Shown in pieces: positions 42,294 through 54,021 of a stretch of 64,000 nt of DNA. The stretch covers positions 179,770,266 through 179,834,265 of the forward strand of contig OY986435.1 in NCBI GenBank assembly GCA_963920525.1, read 5' to 3'. The notes below the pieces were generated by a model. The model saw only the letters and a program-made list of their open reading frames with translations, was not told where the DNA came from and made no database searches. Source of the DNA: Dichetophora obliterata. Its lineage: Eukaryota > Arthropoda > Insecta > Diptera > Sciomyzidae. A program made the translations under genes and the position numbers. Within the stretch, counting starts at the first letter, position 1, and the number at the start of each line of letters is the position of its first letter.

Positions 42294-42532
42294 GGTCCAA
42301 CTTTTCAGTGCGAGCTTAAACTATAGTCAAATTTAACTGAGGTTAACTCACCAAAATAAGACGTTTAAACTCGGTTTAGGCAAAAAAGAAACACATTATA
42401 CGATAATTTAAGTCAGTTTAACTTCAAAGAATGCTAAAATATCTAGTTAAACGGAGTTTAAACGTCCAATTTTGGTGAGTTAGCCTCAGTGTAATTTGAC
42501 TAGAGTTTAAGCTCGCACTGAAAAATTGGCCC
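42294..42532. mobile_element. 239-bp TTA-flanked MITE (PIF/Harbinger-like)
   Basis: The ends read GGTCCAACTTTTCAGTGCGA and, on the complement of the right end, GGGCCAATTTTTCAGTGCGA. The inverted repeats extend about 85 bp (GAGCTTAAACT, TAACTCACCAAAAT, ACGTTTAAACTC). TTA lies outside both ends (42291-42293 and 42533-42535). No coding capacity. Confidence 0.8.
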
Positions 42533-42950
42533 TTAGTAATTTACGGGAATTACCAACCAGAGTTAAACAAGGAGTAACGCGCACCGACCTTTCTTGTCTC
42601 CAACCACAACCAATACGAATGAAACAGTCAGTACCCGTGCAAAAGGTTTCATCAGACAAGACTCTTTAACATCTCATCTACAGACCAAAAGTTCTTATAA
42701 TAAATATAAAAATAAAATAAACTGGCCATTTCAGCCCTTGGAAAAACTTCTATTGATCAATTGTGTTGTGAGTGTTATTAAATGTTTGATCACAAATGAT
42801 CGAGAATTGGATTTACGTGTTTTATGCCAACTCCGAACGGCTTATGTTCTCAAGAAGCTTTACATGGCAGTTTTTACTCTCTGAGGTTTGCCATTGTCTG
42901 CAGAGAGGTGACGACCAAACAGAAAAATTAATTCAATTTAAAAACTTATC

Positions 42951-43045
42951 TTCCTGAGCTGGAATTGAACCCGGGCTACCGCGGCTCTTTGGCTTAGGGG
43001 CCACGCACTCTACCCAATAGGCTACGGCCGCCACTGTCAACCATT
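42951..43045 (-). repeat. tRNA-like SINE module (single unit)
   Basis: On the minus strand it has GGCCGTAGCCTATTGGGTAG, GAGTGCGTGGCCCCTAAGCC, then the B box GGGTTCAATTCC and AGCTCAGGAAG. It is the same module as in the MITEs at 13.7 and 20.2-20.45 kb, but here no MITE ends were seen around it. Confidence 0.65.
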
Positions 43046-43509
43046 AAAACTGGCCACCAAAAGTTCTTACAACATTTATATTTGACTGTGACACCTTCAG
43101 TCACTAGAAATGTTAATATTTGGGTTAAAATAACCATTGGGGTCCCAATAATTTAATAACTGAAGAGAACAACAATCCTATTTAAGCAACTTTGTCAGCT
43201 TAATTAGGGATTCTAAAAATCCTTTTCGGAAAACTAGGAAGCGTGCCGTAGTATATCATTGGCACCATACTAGGTCAAGGACTACTATGTCTCTTACATA
43301 AAACCTTAATTCTAAAACAAAGGTCTGCAGCCAACGATAGATCAGGTCTCTTCGTCCTGGATTGGATTGATCGTCCATCGAAAGCATTACAATTCTATAT
43401 GTTATGACAACTTAATACCATAACCATGCCTTCTCTAAGATTTAGCACCAACAACCAAGGTTCAATGTTAACAGAAATCAAATGAATCATTCAAAAGCCG
43501 TGTCTCAAG

Positions 43510-44560
43510 ATTGAACTCATTTTGAGATCAATTCATGGGTCGTGCCCCATGAATTCTCCACACAATATTCAACCATCACCCTTTTTCCTAGCTTTGGACA
43601 GGCAGACATCCCGAAGGTACCCTGGCGGGTTTCCCTCTCTAGAGACAGCAGTACGTTGTTCACTACCAGATTCCAGAGGAGTGTAGATAGCACACCGCCC
43701 TGTGGTGTACTTCTTACAGCGCTATAAGCACCTAGGTCTGATAATATTGCTCGGCAGTTGAGTAGATTATCTATGAAATCAATAATCATATTATTTAAGC
43801 CTAACCTAAGAAACTCTAGTCGTATAGATTGTGACGGGACCTTATTAAATGCTCTTTCTATGTCTAGCAAAGCAACTTAAGTGCATTCATTATGCAGGAA
43901 GGATCTTTCGATGGTCCCGATAAGTGAGTGCAAGGCCAGTTCCACGGACCTTCCCTTGATATATGCATGATGTGGTGCCGCTAAGAGAGCAGAGTCAATA
44001 TTGAAGATGCGGAAATAATAGCTGTTCTAACGTCTTCAAGAGGAATGACGTTAAACTTATAGGCCTGAAATCTTAAGGAGTGGTGTGTGATGTCTTCCCT
44101 GCTTTACGTTAAAAACCATTCTTGCTTTATTCCAAGCGTTGGAAATATATGTCGGCTTATGCAACAATTGAATATAATACGAACCCAAGGCAAAATATAT
44201 TTCGCAGCTTCTTGTATTTCTACAGGGTAAAAACTATTAAGCACGGGTTATAGGAGACTATGCCTTCGATAACTCCTGCTTTAAACAACTAGGCTCAGGG
44301 AAGTGCACATCTAATAGAAGGTTGAGATACTCCTCACTAGACATTGTCCATGTGCCATTCAACCTTTTGAGATAACCAGGTGTGCATGGTGCTCTAGCGA
44401 GAGTCTTGCGTTGCCTAGAAGCCTCTGAGATTTCTCCAATTCTTCCTTCACATCATTGTTTCCAATATGATCTTATAGCTTTTAGGCATGGTTTTTTCAA
44501 CTCCCTGGTTAGAACATCATCAAGTTGATCACTATTTTGCGAAGAAAATCATCTTTAGTG
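43510..44560 (-). pseudogene. R1-like LINE reverse transcriptase, broken
   Basis: On the minus strand the order is DVLTRELKKPCLKAIRSYWK near 44510, ASRQRKTLARAPCTPGYLKR near 44400, ISNAWNKARMVFNVKQGR near 44130, HHAYIKGRSVELALHSLIGT near 43960, MLDIERAFNKVPSQSIRLEF at 43862, then STPQGGVLSTLLWNLVVNNV near 43690. The HAYIKGRS..., DIE.AFN.V and TPQGGVLS.LLW blocks fit R1-clade LINEs, with Asn for the usual Asp-like spacing in places. A stop lies before VALLDIERAF and frameshifts occur near 44060. The YADD block was not found. The upstream side abuts a DD41D fragment at 44566. Confidence 0.85.
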
Positions 44561-44565
44561 ATTAA

Positions 44566-45180
44566 TCCTCCCCATTTTCATCTCCATGGCTACATCAAGA
44601 AGCAGACCTACCACATTTAGGGCACATAGAATGCAAGAGCCTCCCATGCACCCACAACAGTGCACTGTTTGATGTTTTTTTTGGGCTGGCTGTGTCATCG
44701 GGCCATTCTTCTTCAAAAATGCAGCTGGAACCGCAATTACTGTGATTGGTGCCCGATATCGCGACATGCTGACCAACTCCTTTTTGCCTGAAATTGCTGA
44801 TATGAATCTTAACAACATGTGGTTTCAACAGGACGGTGCCACTTGTCACACAGCTAACAATACAATGCATTTATTGATTATCTCGCGTAGAGGTGATATC
44901 AATTGGCCACCGAGATCATGCGATTTGACGCCGTTGGACTTCTTCCTTCAAAATTTCCTCAAATATAAGGTATATGTCAATAAACCCTGAACATTTTCGG
45001 AGCTGGAGCAGGAAATCCGTCAGGGCATTACAGCAATAGATCCAGAATTATGCCAGAATGTTATGGAAAATTTCGTGAAAAAAGCTCTCATGTAAAAGTA
45101 AGACACATGTAGCCACAATCAGTTCAACCAAACAATGTGTTTTATTAAAAATTGAAATGTCAGTGTTTTGTGAGACACCC
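44566..45180 (+). pseudogene. DD41D transposase fragment, copy 2
   Basis: The plus-strand reading is HRMQEPPMHPQQCTVWCFFW, then GPFFFKNAAGTAITVIGARY near 44700, MWFQQDGATCHTANNTMHLL near 44820, IISRRGDINWPPRSCDLTPL then DFFL near 44890. It continues past a stop with ELEQEIRQGITAIDPELCQ near 45003. Part of the spacer between the second and third catalytic Asp is deleted. The right end has the reverse complement of AAGGGTGTCTCACAAAACAC next to TA near 45178, similar in its first eight bases to the terminus of the copy at 46427. The N-terminal half is missing. Confidence 0.8.
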
Positions 45181-46426
45181 TTTATTTTATTTATTGAAAT
45201 TTTTCTATTGCACATTTTTAGGTGTGCATAAAAAATATATTTGACTTAAAAATTGGAACAGCAAGCTTGAATCTTGTGAACTATCTAGCAAAACAGTCGT
45301 AACAGTTATATAATTTGATTTCTCGTGTTAACGCAAAACATTTTGGTTAATTTAATGCGTTCCATACTATGATTTTCGATTTTTTTCATTTCTATTGCAA
45401 TTAACATTAAAAATTTATTGGTACTGAATCCAAAAATTGATAATTAAACTTCCGAACAAATTCTGTGTGTGTGGAATAACGGAAAAAAAACCAAATTTAT
45501 CTATTTTAATAATACGAGTACTAAACCTTTAAAAAGAAAGAAAAATACTTTGTTTTGTAGTTCTATAAAAATGTACATTGTAAGTGCATACTATTTTGAG
45601 TGCGTACGGAAGATATAAATTATGCAATACTTTTGTAATAAAAAATAATATAAAAAATTATCGCACTTCTTATTATAGTACACTTGAAGTCATAATTATA
45701 AGCTTAAATATTTAAATAATACTTATTTTATATTACATTTTTTCTTATGTGTATGAAAGTACTTTTGCTTCATATTAATTACCAAATTTTCGTATTAATA
45801 ACCAGTTGGTTTCGGTCGGACACTACTTATTTGTATGGAGAAAAAGAATTTCGTTTGTTTTTCTTGATTTTGTTCCTTTATATAAAAAACGCATAAAAAA
45901 AGTTCCAAAGAAATTTGTCTTCATTAGCACGTGCCGCTAGGTAGAAATTAAAAATTATCGACTATGAGAAAAAAAAAGATAAAACAGCAATTCCATTTTG
46001 AACTTACCGGCCTTACGGAATGACCATCTCCAATTTGGGTGAAATTTCGCATGGAGCATCACTGAAGGAAAAAAAACTTTATTTAAAGGAAAAAAGTAAT
46101 TTTTGGCGGAGTTACAGGGAAAAACGTCGAAAATCGATTTTTACTAGAATTCATATCTCAATCACTTCTGAACCGAATGTTAAGTTTTAAATACCGTTGG
46201 AAAGACACTTTAATTAATAAATTTAAAAAAACCTTAACACTATCAGCAATACCACCAAAATTTAGACAATCAGATAAAAATCAAAAATTCTGTGCTATCT
46301 CGAGCGTAATTTGGAATCGAATATTCTTCCCACAGGACACTGTGGATAAAAATTCAAAGTGGTATCTCGTTTGCCAAGATATTGTTAGTAAAATTCTATA
46401 TTTACTTTTGCTTTAAGACATATGTA
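45181..46426. other. no gene recognised
   Basis: AT-rich. The 79-residue frame at 46177-46416 has no motif. A block near 46010-46160 (CATCTCCAATTTGGGTGAAA, GGAAAAACGTCGAAAATCGA) has the look of a dispersed repeat but no partner was found here. Confidence 0.45.
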
Positions 46427-47389
46427 AAGGGTGTTTTTATAGAGTGATATAAGTTTAAATCATAATAAAATATAGTAATATATTTTTAATATCAATGAAA
46501 CGGGCTTTATTGGATAGAAAATTTTATGACATTAATGCTTAAATATGATTTCGGCCATGTGGCCACCACGGCTGGCGCGTACAGGGCGCAATCTGGAACA
46601 CCAATTTTCACAAACTTTTCGCAGCATTTGCGGCCGTATCTCGCCGATAACTCTTTGAATGTTGATTTCCAGGTTTTCAATTGCTTGTGGTTTATCGACG
46701 TAGACAAGTGACTTTACATAGCCCCAAAGAAAATAATCCAATGGGGTTAAATCACACGATCTTGGGGGCCAATTAATTGGGCCATTTCGTGAAATTATTT
46801 TTTCGTAAAAAGATTCCTTGAGTTAATCAATTGTAGCGCCCGCTGTGTGGCATGTGGCTCCGTCCTGTTGGAACCACATATCAGCAAGATTAATGCCAGC
46901 TAATTGAGGTACAAAAAACTTCGAATCATGGTCCTATACCGTTCACCATTGACAGTAACATTCTGACCATCATTGTTTTTGAAGACATATGGGCCAATGA
47001 CTCCGCCAGCCCATAAAGCGCACCAAACAGTAATTTTCTGTGAATGTAATGGTGTTTCGACAAAAGCTTGTGGATTCTCCTCACTCCAAATACGACAATT
47101 CTGTTTATTTACGTACCCATTCAACCAAAAATGGGCTTCATCGAAAAATAAAATTTTCCATGGAAATTCAAAATCAACATCAATTTGTGCTTCTTAATAA
47201 ATAATATATAATCATTATTTTGATTAAAAATTACTACAATTTGCACGTGTTGCTCTAGTGTAAGTAGCATAACCCATAACAAAATGTCAAAGTAAGCTTA
47301 ACAAAAAGCAACTATCAGCTGTTAAATGGGTGGTCAAATAAAGCAGTGATGCCAACTCAAAGTTTAATCACTTTATAAAAAACACCCTT
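46427..47389 (-). mobile_element. DD41D (rosa-type) element with matching TIRs and TA duplication, 963 bp
   Basis: The ends read AAGGGTGTTTTTATAGAGTG and, on the complement of the right end, AAGGGTGTTTTTTATAAAGT. TA lies on both sides (46425-46426 and 47390-47391). The termini are complete but the interior lacks the N-terminal coding part, so it is an internally deleted, nonautonomous derivative. Confidence 0.85.
46532..47190 (-). pseudogene. DD41D transposase, copy 3, N-terminal HTH missing
   Basis: On the minus strand: WKILFFDEAHFWLNGYVNKQ near 47155 (first Asp in FFDEAHFW), QKITVWCALWAGGVIGPYVF near 47040, NVTVNGERYRTMI, then ADMWFQQDGATCHTAGATID near 46880 (second Asp), SRNGPINWPPRSCDLTPLDY near 46780 (third Asp), ending with GGHMAEIIFKH at 46532. 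Including a stop after GATID, 41 residues separate the second and third Asp. Frameshifts lie near 46900 and 46745. The DNA-binding N-terminus has no space before the terminus at 47389. Confidence 0.85.
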
Positions 47390-47390
47390 T

Positions 47391-48106
47391 AGTTTTTCGT
47401 AAAAAAAACAAAGCATTTTGAGATCATTATTTTTTTACTATTTTCTCAAAAACATCTTTGTCCTTGCGGGAGGGAAAGACATCCTATTTTTCCAAAATTT
47501 TTATTTGGGAGATTTTGACCACCCCATGCAACTTTTGAGACTCTTTATAATGTGAAATTTGAAAAAAGTTGTGATTCGATACGCCCTAACGCTCATTCAG
47601 TTGCATTGCTTCTGTGTAAATTTCAAGCTCCGAGCGGCAGGAGTTATTGTTGTTGTAAAAAAAAATGAGAAACTTATTTTTAGACGCTAAGGAACCAAAA
47701 AATTGGGTGCTCAACAATTTCTAAAATAAGGACTACCCTAATGCATAGCTATAAAAAGCTTATCAAATAAGCTACATTTTTGCTACAGTAACTATATTGT
47801 AGTAACGAAAAATTTTATGATCGATTTAATGAAAAGATTGCCAAAAAATGTGTACTCGGCTGTGGAATACCTTGATAAATTTATTAAAAATAGGTAAACT
47901 ATGAAGAAAAACCACCAAAAATACGAAGAATAACAAATTTAATTCATTTTAGAAGCCTTCAGTGACACAAAAAACAACAAAAAATGGCATTTTTCATGTT
48001 CTTCATCTTCTTCATCAAAAAAAACTTCTATACGGTTTGATTGACCGCGTTGCCTCCCGCTTATCAGGCGTTGGTTTGGCTGGTGGAGCTGCTTTACTAG
48101 TGATGG
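47391..48106. other. no assigned gene; short coding-like block
   Basis: The plus-strand frame 47962-48192 contains LIDRVASRLSGVGLAGGAAL then LVMG at about 48034-48102, with even base composition and a small-residue hydrophobic run. It is unlike the AT-rich flanks. It matches no family I can name and there is no start or splice context to rely on. It may be an exon fragment or chance. Confidence 0.3.
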
Positions 48107-48595
48107 GAACTATCGAACGAAAATATTCGTATTATTCGATAGTTCAAAATCATTCATTTATTCGAAAGTTTTTTTATTCGATAGTTTTTTAATTTGCACT
48201 TCGTTTGCTTACCTTCAACTAAATAAACGAATAGTGAGTACAGAAAATTTAACTGAAAAAGTACGTTTAACTGATTGATTTGTGTTTAAATGAAAATTAT
48301 AATGAAATCGCACCAGTTAATAGCTACTTAGTGGTTTTTAAGTCGAATAAATGAATACTTGAATTGATAGCAAAAATTAAGTGCTTTTTACTAGCTACAA
48401 TTTTTATAATTCGAATGAATGAATAATTTATTCGATAGTAAAAATTGTACGATAGTTCTTTGTATTAGTTACTATTTCTTTAATTCGAATGAATGACTGA
48501 ATTATTCGATAGTTTCGTGCACTATTTACTATTTTTTAAAGTAAATGAATGAACGAAAAATTCGAACGAATTGTTCGATAGTTGAAATCATTCGA
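48107..48595. repeat. cluster of ATTCGATAGT / ACTATCGAAT motifs
   Basis: At least six occurrences of TTCGATAGT(T) and related CTATCGAA, CGATAGT and ATTCGAATGAATGA words occur in about 490 bp, for example near 48108, 48146, 48178, 48432, 48508 and 48576. There is no fixed period. The block is bounded by plain AT-rich DNA on the left and a pogo-like fragment on the right. Confidence 0.6.
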
Positions 48596-48616
48596 TTTAC
48601 TTCGCTTTTTCTGCTG

Positions 48617-48898
48617 TCACACAGATGCTTGTATGGCTGCTTTCTCCTTCAAAGCAACAATGATTTCCCGAGAAGTAAGCACGGTACTTTGCATCGGTTT
48701 GCGACAGCGATTTGATGGCTTCTCTGGTGTAGCTGCTTGCAAAGGGCCAATTTCATCCAAAAGACAGTTAACCGAAAAAGATCTAGATGTGGAAGGTTGT
48801 GGTGTTGGGAACACTTCCTCTTCACGTCCAACATCCATGACGACGATGCGGCGCTGATCTTCAAAAGGATGATATTTAACAGTTTGTAGGTGTCCCAC
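48617..48898 (-). pseudogene. possible pogo/Tigger-like transposase C-terminal fragment
   Basis: The minus-strand frame reads MGHLQTVKYHPFEDQRRIVV, then PTPQPSTSRSFSVNCLLDEI, GPLQAATPEKPSNRCRKPMQ, STVLTSREIIVALKEKAA. The pattern (D/E)I.PLP.A......NR.RK...S.ILT is typical of the C-terminal tail of pogo/jerky-type transposases and derived proteins. No DDE domain was found upstream. The plus-strand frame over the same bases is a shadow. Confidence is moderate because this tail is short. Confidence 0.5.
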
Positions 48899-51800
48899 AA
48901 CCGGTTACATGAGGTGTCCAACAAATGGGAATGGTAGCCATTTCGAAAGTGACTAGCAAAATTGTATGGTGACTATATTTTGCCATAGAATTATGTTTTA
49001 TCACGAAATACAATGAAAATACTGCATAAATAATGCATACCACTTCTCTTAAAATTAGTTCACTTCAATTTATCGCACTCTCAAAAAAATTAAGAAGTTA
49101 CTATTGTGTTGATTTTTTTTAATGTTTTTATTAATATATTTTTTTATTAAATCTCAAATCCACGATATTCGCATACGAAGAGTGTCCCACAACTGGAGAT
49201 ATTCTCCTACTTATTAAACTTTTAACGCTAATCAAAAAAATTACGAACTTTTTGAAACTAGCAAAGCAATCCTAACTGCCACTCTAACTTTTCTTTGAAA
49301 AATCAACAAGTTGAAGAGCTACCTGTCAGGAAATGCAATAATGTTCACCTTTAGTTTATCTTAACCCATTCACTGTTCCTGCTATGCAGTAAACTGTATT
49401 TTATGTGGTAGCACGGCACTATACTTTTCTGAAATTGCTTGTTGCTTTGTTGTGTAGGGTCTAAAAAAAAAACAAACTATGCACTTCGCCAAATGTCTTA
49501 CACCAAAAACAGGTGGGTATGTTCAGAGAAGATAAAACAAATAGTATGACCAGCCCATACTTTGACCCCCTCTAGCGGTAAATTTAGGACAGTTTTGAAC
49601 TGTTTTCGACATCTTTTGTATGGAAACCCAGAATGGTGGCTGCTACGGGGTAAGTATGTTCGAAGTTAATCTTGGAGATGAAAATATACAATAATAGTGC
49701 CAGCTCATACATTTGATAAGCATTTCGACATTTTTCTTTTCTATTGTTGATTACTGTATTGTGCAGTGTCGTAATAAACACACATTGCGCTTCGTCAAAT
49801 ATCTGAAACAATTTTTTATTTTTTATTTTTTAACTTGTTTTTGTGGTTAAATGAAACTGACAAATGTGGTTAACTTAACCATTATATGTGGCTAAATCGA
49901 ATAAAATCGGGTTAATTAACCAAATGTCAATGATGACATTTTTGTAATGGGAGCAGGAAGTAGGGTGAGAGCAAATAAATCGTGGTCACGTTTTTTTAAT
50001 CCCAAGTAATACAGAATTAGATAAAATGAAAAATTTAAAGACAATACATTTCACCTACCGATGTACCCTTTGTTACAAGTTCTGCATCACTTGTGCAGAA
50101 TTTGATAGCTGGCAGGTTGTTTTTTTTTCACTATAAGCCTATTTTCTACATGTTTTCTGTGAAACTGATCCTACAAGTAAAACTAACGTTGATCAGGTTA
50201 ATACGATGTGGCTGGCTCTCCTAACCAAATTTGTCAGGGTAAAATAACCTGGAGAAGGTAAGAGCATTTCTCCCTGAGTATACCAGCTCATACATTTATC
50301 CTCTCTAGGGGTCAACTCGGGGGACATATAAACAATTTTCCTACATACATTCATGTCTTAAGCCCCCATCAATGGAAGTGGGACGGACTGAGATCTCAAT
50401 AAACCATTTTTTGTTCTTTGCTAATGAGACAATTCTTAACATATATCAATTTAAATTTTTATTTATACCTATTAATTTTTAATTTTGTTCAGCTGGATTG
50501 TTCTAGGCGAAGCACTGTGCGTCGTCATAAAAGTCTTAACATAGCACAACTATCAGCAGGAGCAGCTACAGTTAGTTGCAGTACAACAACAATACCAACA
50601 TTTTTAGAATTATAAACTACCAAAATGCGCATGTGTAGCACATACATCTTCATCTGCAACAACATCGTGCAACATATGCGCACATTTAAAGCCGCCAAGT
50701 TGTGGCCCAAAGAAAAGCAAAACAATGCCGAAAAAAAAAATAACTGCACAAAGAAGCTTTCGGTGGGAAATTGCCAACTTGACAGTCTAATCATGCGCAG
50801 TTTTTCATTTCGATTTTTACAACCATTTGGAAATCCTGCCCATAGTCAAATATTGATTTTGGCAATGAATAGGCTTAAAGTAGATGTTTAGAAGTTGTTC
50901 CTGAGTTTATGGCTTTGTTTCGCGATTCAGTTGCGGTTGCGTGTTTGTTCAAGCATTTGCATTGTGGAATTTTTGTTTCTAGGGTTTTGGTGATTTATTG
51001 ACAACATGCTGGTGATTGCGTTGTATTTTTTCATTTTTTGAAATCTGCGATCCTGAACTTGGAAAGTCATAAACTCATCCTCATTGTTCGATAAGTACGA
51101 TATTTGTTTGGTTGTGTCGTTGGTATGTGATTTTTGTGTTTTATGCTTTTTTACTACTTTATGTTCCAAATATTGCTTTTTAGTAGCCGCTGACCAAGCG
51201 GTCAATTGGTCAGATTTGAACAGTATAGCCTATGAAGTTAACGAAATTGCTATTTCTTTTTTTTTTCATAACTATTGAGCCTAAATGAGTTATGAATTTA
51301 TGGTTTTTGTAATGTGACAGTTCCGTTAAGATTATGCTTGCTTGCTTACTTTGCTCGTTTGTTTTTTTTTGTTGCTCAGATGCAATAATATTGAGCACTA
51401 ACCATTGATCAAATTTTAAGAGTTTAATTCCAAAAGCCATTTATTTGGGTCATTTATCAGTCAGTAAGTATCACGAACACGAATTTGATGGTGTGTTCAA
51501 AAATTTATGTTTTGTATATTATCAACATCTTGTTGTTTTATGAACTTGTAAAAAAAATTAAAAACTACTTGTTAAACAATTTTTCAAAACATGTTAGGGC
51601 GAAATTTTATTTTGGCATAAGTAAAGCAAACCCATGAGCACACAATGTAAACAATTGAGATCTTAAGTGCAAATACAACCAAAATAGATTTCTATTGGAG
51701 ATAATTTTTTTTTGTGTTCTTTTATATTTTTTTCATTTGTTTTTTGTTTTGAGTTGTAGTGAATTTATTTTGAATTTTTTTAAGATCTTGCAAACTTATG

Positions 51801-53085
51801 AACCTCAAACATTTTTAAATTTCTTCATACACACTAAAACAATGAAATTAAATTTCGATCTAAATGAGAAGAGCACTTGACATTACCTTTCTGCTCAACT
51901 GGAAAAAGAAATTATTTTTATTAGCATCATAAACACAACATAAAATGTTAATATACTGCGAAAAAGCATCTAAATGTTGAGCAATAACGACTTCAACCAA
52001 GATAATAACTATAAATATTAACGTTCACGAGCGTGCGTGCAAGAATATTTTTTCACAATATTAAGAATACGAAAATCTTTTACAGGACTTTGAGGACAAG
52101 CTGCTTGTTGATGCTGCTTCTACTTCATACATAAATACCATCCATTTGAGGGCAACATGGTGTTAAGCACCAACAAGTTATGAGTGTTACTTAATTTTTT
52201 ACCAATTTAAATAGCTAGCAATTAATTTCAGTCACATCATTTGCGCACATTTCTTGGCAACATTGTAACAAATGACCTTCAGCAATTAAGTTCAAGTGGA
52301 TCCGCCAAGGATGTGGATGGATGACTGCACTTCAGGTATAATGCAATAAAAGTTAAGGACCACCAAGGCAGCACAAAGCAGCAATCATTTCAACTCAATT
52401 AATGCATAATTGAAGTGAGGCAATCAACAGCAACATAGAGAGAAGCAGCATGTTGAGCAAACAGATTTCAAGATCCTAACCGAGAAGTTGTTGGCGAGGA
52501 CGTAACGCATGCGTCTATCGATGCCAATGTTTTACGTTTGTGCCGAACATTAGCTTCACTATTTTACCAACCAAATCGTTCTACCAAGCTTAAAATTGTC
52601 TATAAATTATGTTGCACGATCTTTTACCCTTTTTATTTATTTATACTTTATATTGTCTACACCTAAGCGAAACTCCTTCGAAAGCTATATCTTAGGCCTG
52701 TATAGGACACCCATTACGTGCTGTATGGATGGCGCTGTGATGAAGGCAAAACCAAACACTTTATTTATATGGACGATCGTTGTGATCAATCGTTGCGATG
52801 GCAAGCAAACTCTGTTGCGACTTGTGCTATGCGGTATCACTACCAGGTTGTGAGTATTTTTTGTATTGCATGAGCAAGGATCGATAGATTGATCTTGTGG
52901 CTGATCATCGGTTTTGGTGCAAATGCGGCGAGACTAAATAACTTCCATAAGAAAAGATCTATAAGCTGACTTGTCATCATCATCATTTTGTAGCTTCAAC
53001 TTTTAGACTTTAAATTATAAATTACGTTTGCGCTGTTGTTACTGCTGCTGCTGCTGTTGGTGCCGCTCGATCACTGATTGTCGAT
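48899..53085. other. 4.2 kb without recognised gene; possible host DNA
   Basis: There are several open frames of 60-95 residues on both strands (for example 50418-50891, 50927-51205, 52596-52853), none with a recognisable domain. A loosely repeated phrase, CCAGCYCATACWTTTGA or similar, occurs near 49548, 49697 and 50281, next to CCTCTAG(C/G)GGT. GATC-rich words cluster near 52770-53085. Trinucleotide CTG/CAG runs occur near 53041-53057. This looks like intergenic or intronic DNA. Confidence 0.45.
53041..53057. repeat. (CTG)n microsatellite
   Basis: Five CTG units ending in CTGTTGG. Confidence 0.85.
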
Positions 53086-54021
53086 CAGTGTTGCCAAGAC
53101 AGAGGTTTTAGCTCTAGATTTAGTGCTTTTCTATGTTGCAATACAATAACATTTTTTAAAAAAGGCACTAGATGAAAAAGCACAAAAATGTAGATCTCTT
53201 TAATTTTCTACACTAGTATACTGCATTGACAGTGAATAAAGTTTTTATCCTAACTCTGTATAATTTTAGGTAATGTTACTACATGAAGATTATGTATGAT
53301 TAAACATATTCATACATTAAGGTGGCTCTTATTTTCAAAAGTGTCCTTTTTTAATTTATACCCTAAAAATATTCGAATAAATAAGAAATGATGAAATATG
53401 AAATTTCGGATCAACACAAAGTGATTTAGAGGTCGCTCAAGTGGGTGGAATCGCAAAAAATTTTCAAAAATCTAAATTTTTAAAACGGTACACTTCTAGG
53501 AAATACTTTCATAACGACCATGTTATTTAAGGTAAGCGCATAACTTTTTCTGTCAATGTCAATCATAGTTTCAAAAAATATTTTCACTGCATTTTATTGA
53601 AATACTGTCATATTCGAATTTTTTGCGATTTTTAAAAAAACTACAAAAAATATCATACATGGACATTTCCACCAAAAGGTCTACCGCGATTGAAAAATAA
53701 AATGTTACTGAAAATTTTGCTAAACCTTCAGAACAGAGAAAAAATTTTTTAATTTATATTGTGAAAGTACTGAGAGCTGATCTCAATTTGAATTTTGAAA
53801 AAATGGCAACAAACATGATGAACGGCAACAGAAGTAGAAAAACGGTGACAAAAGTTGAAAAATTTTAACAAAAGTAGAAATTTTATATTATACTTATAAA
53901 ATACTCGTATAAGACAAAGTTTAATTAAATTTTTTTCAGTTTTCTATTTTTACGGACCTGAATTACACTTTATATGATTTTTTAACCCCCCGTCTAACAC
54001 ATATTCTGAAACCTTCGAACA

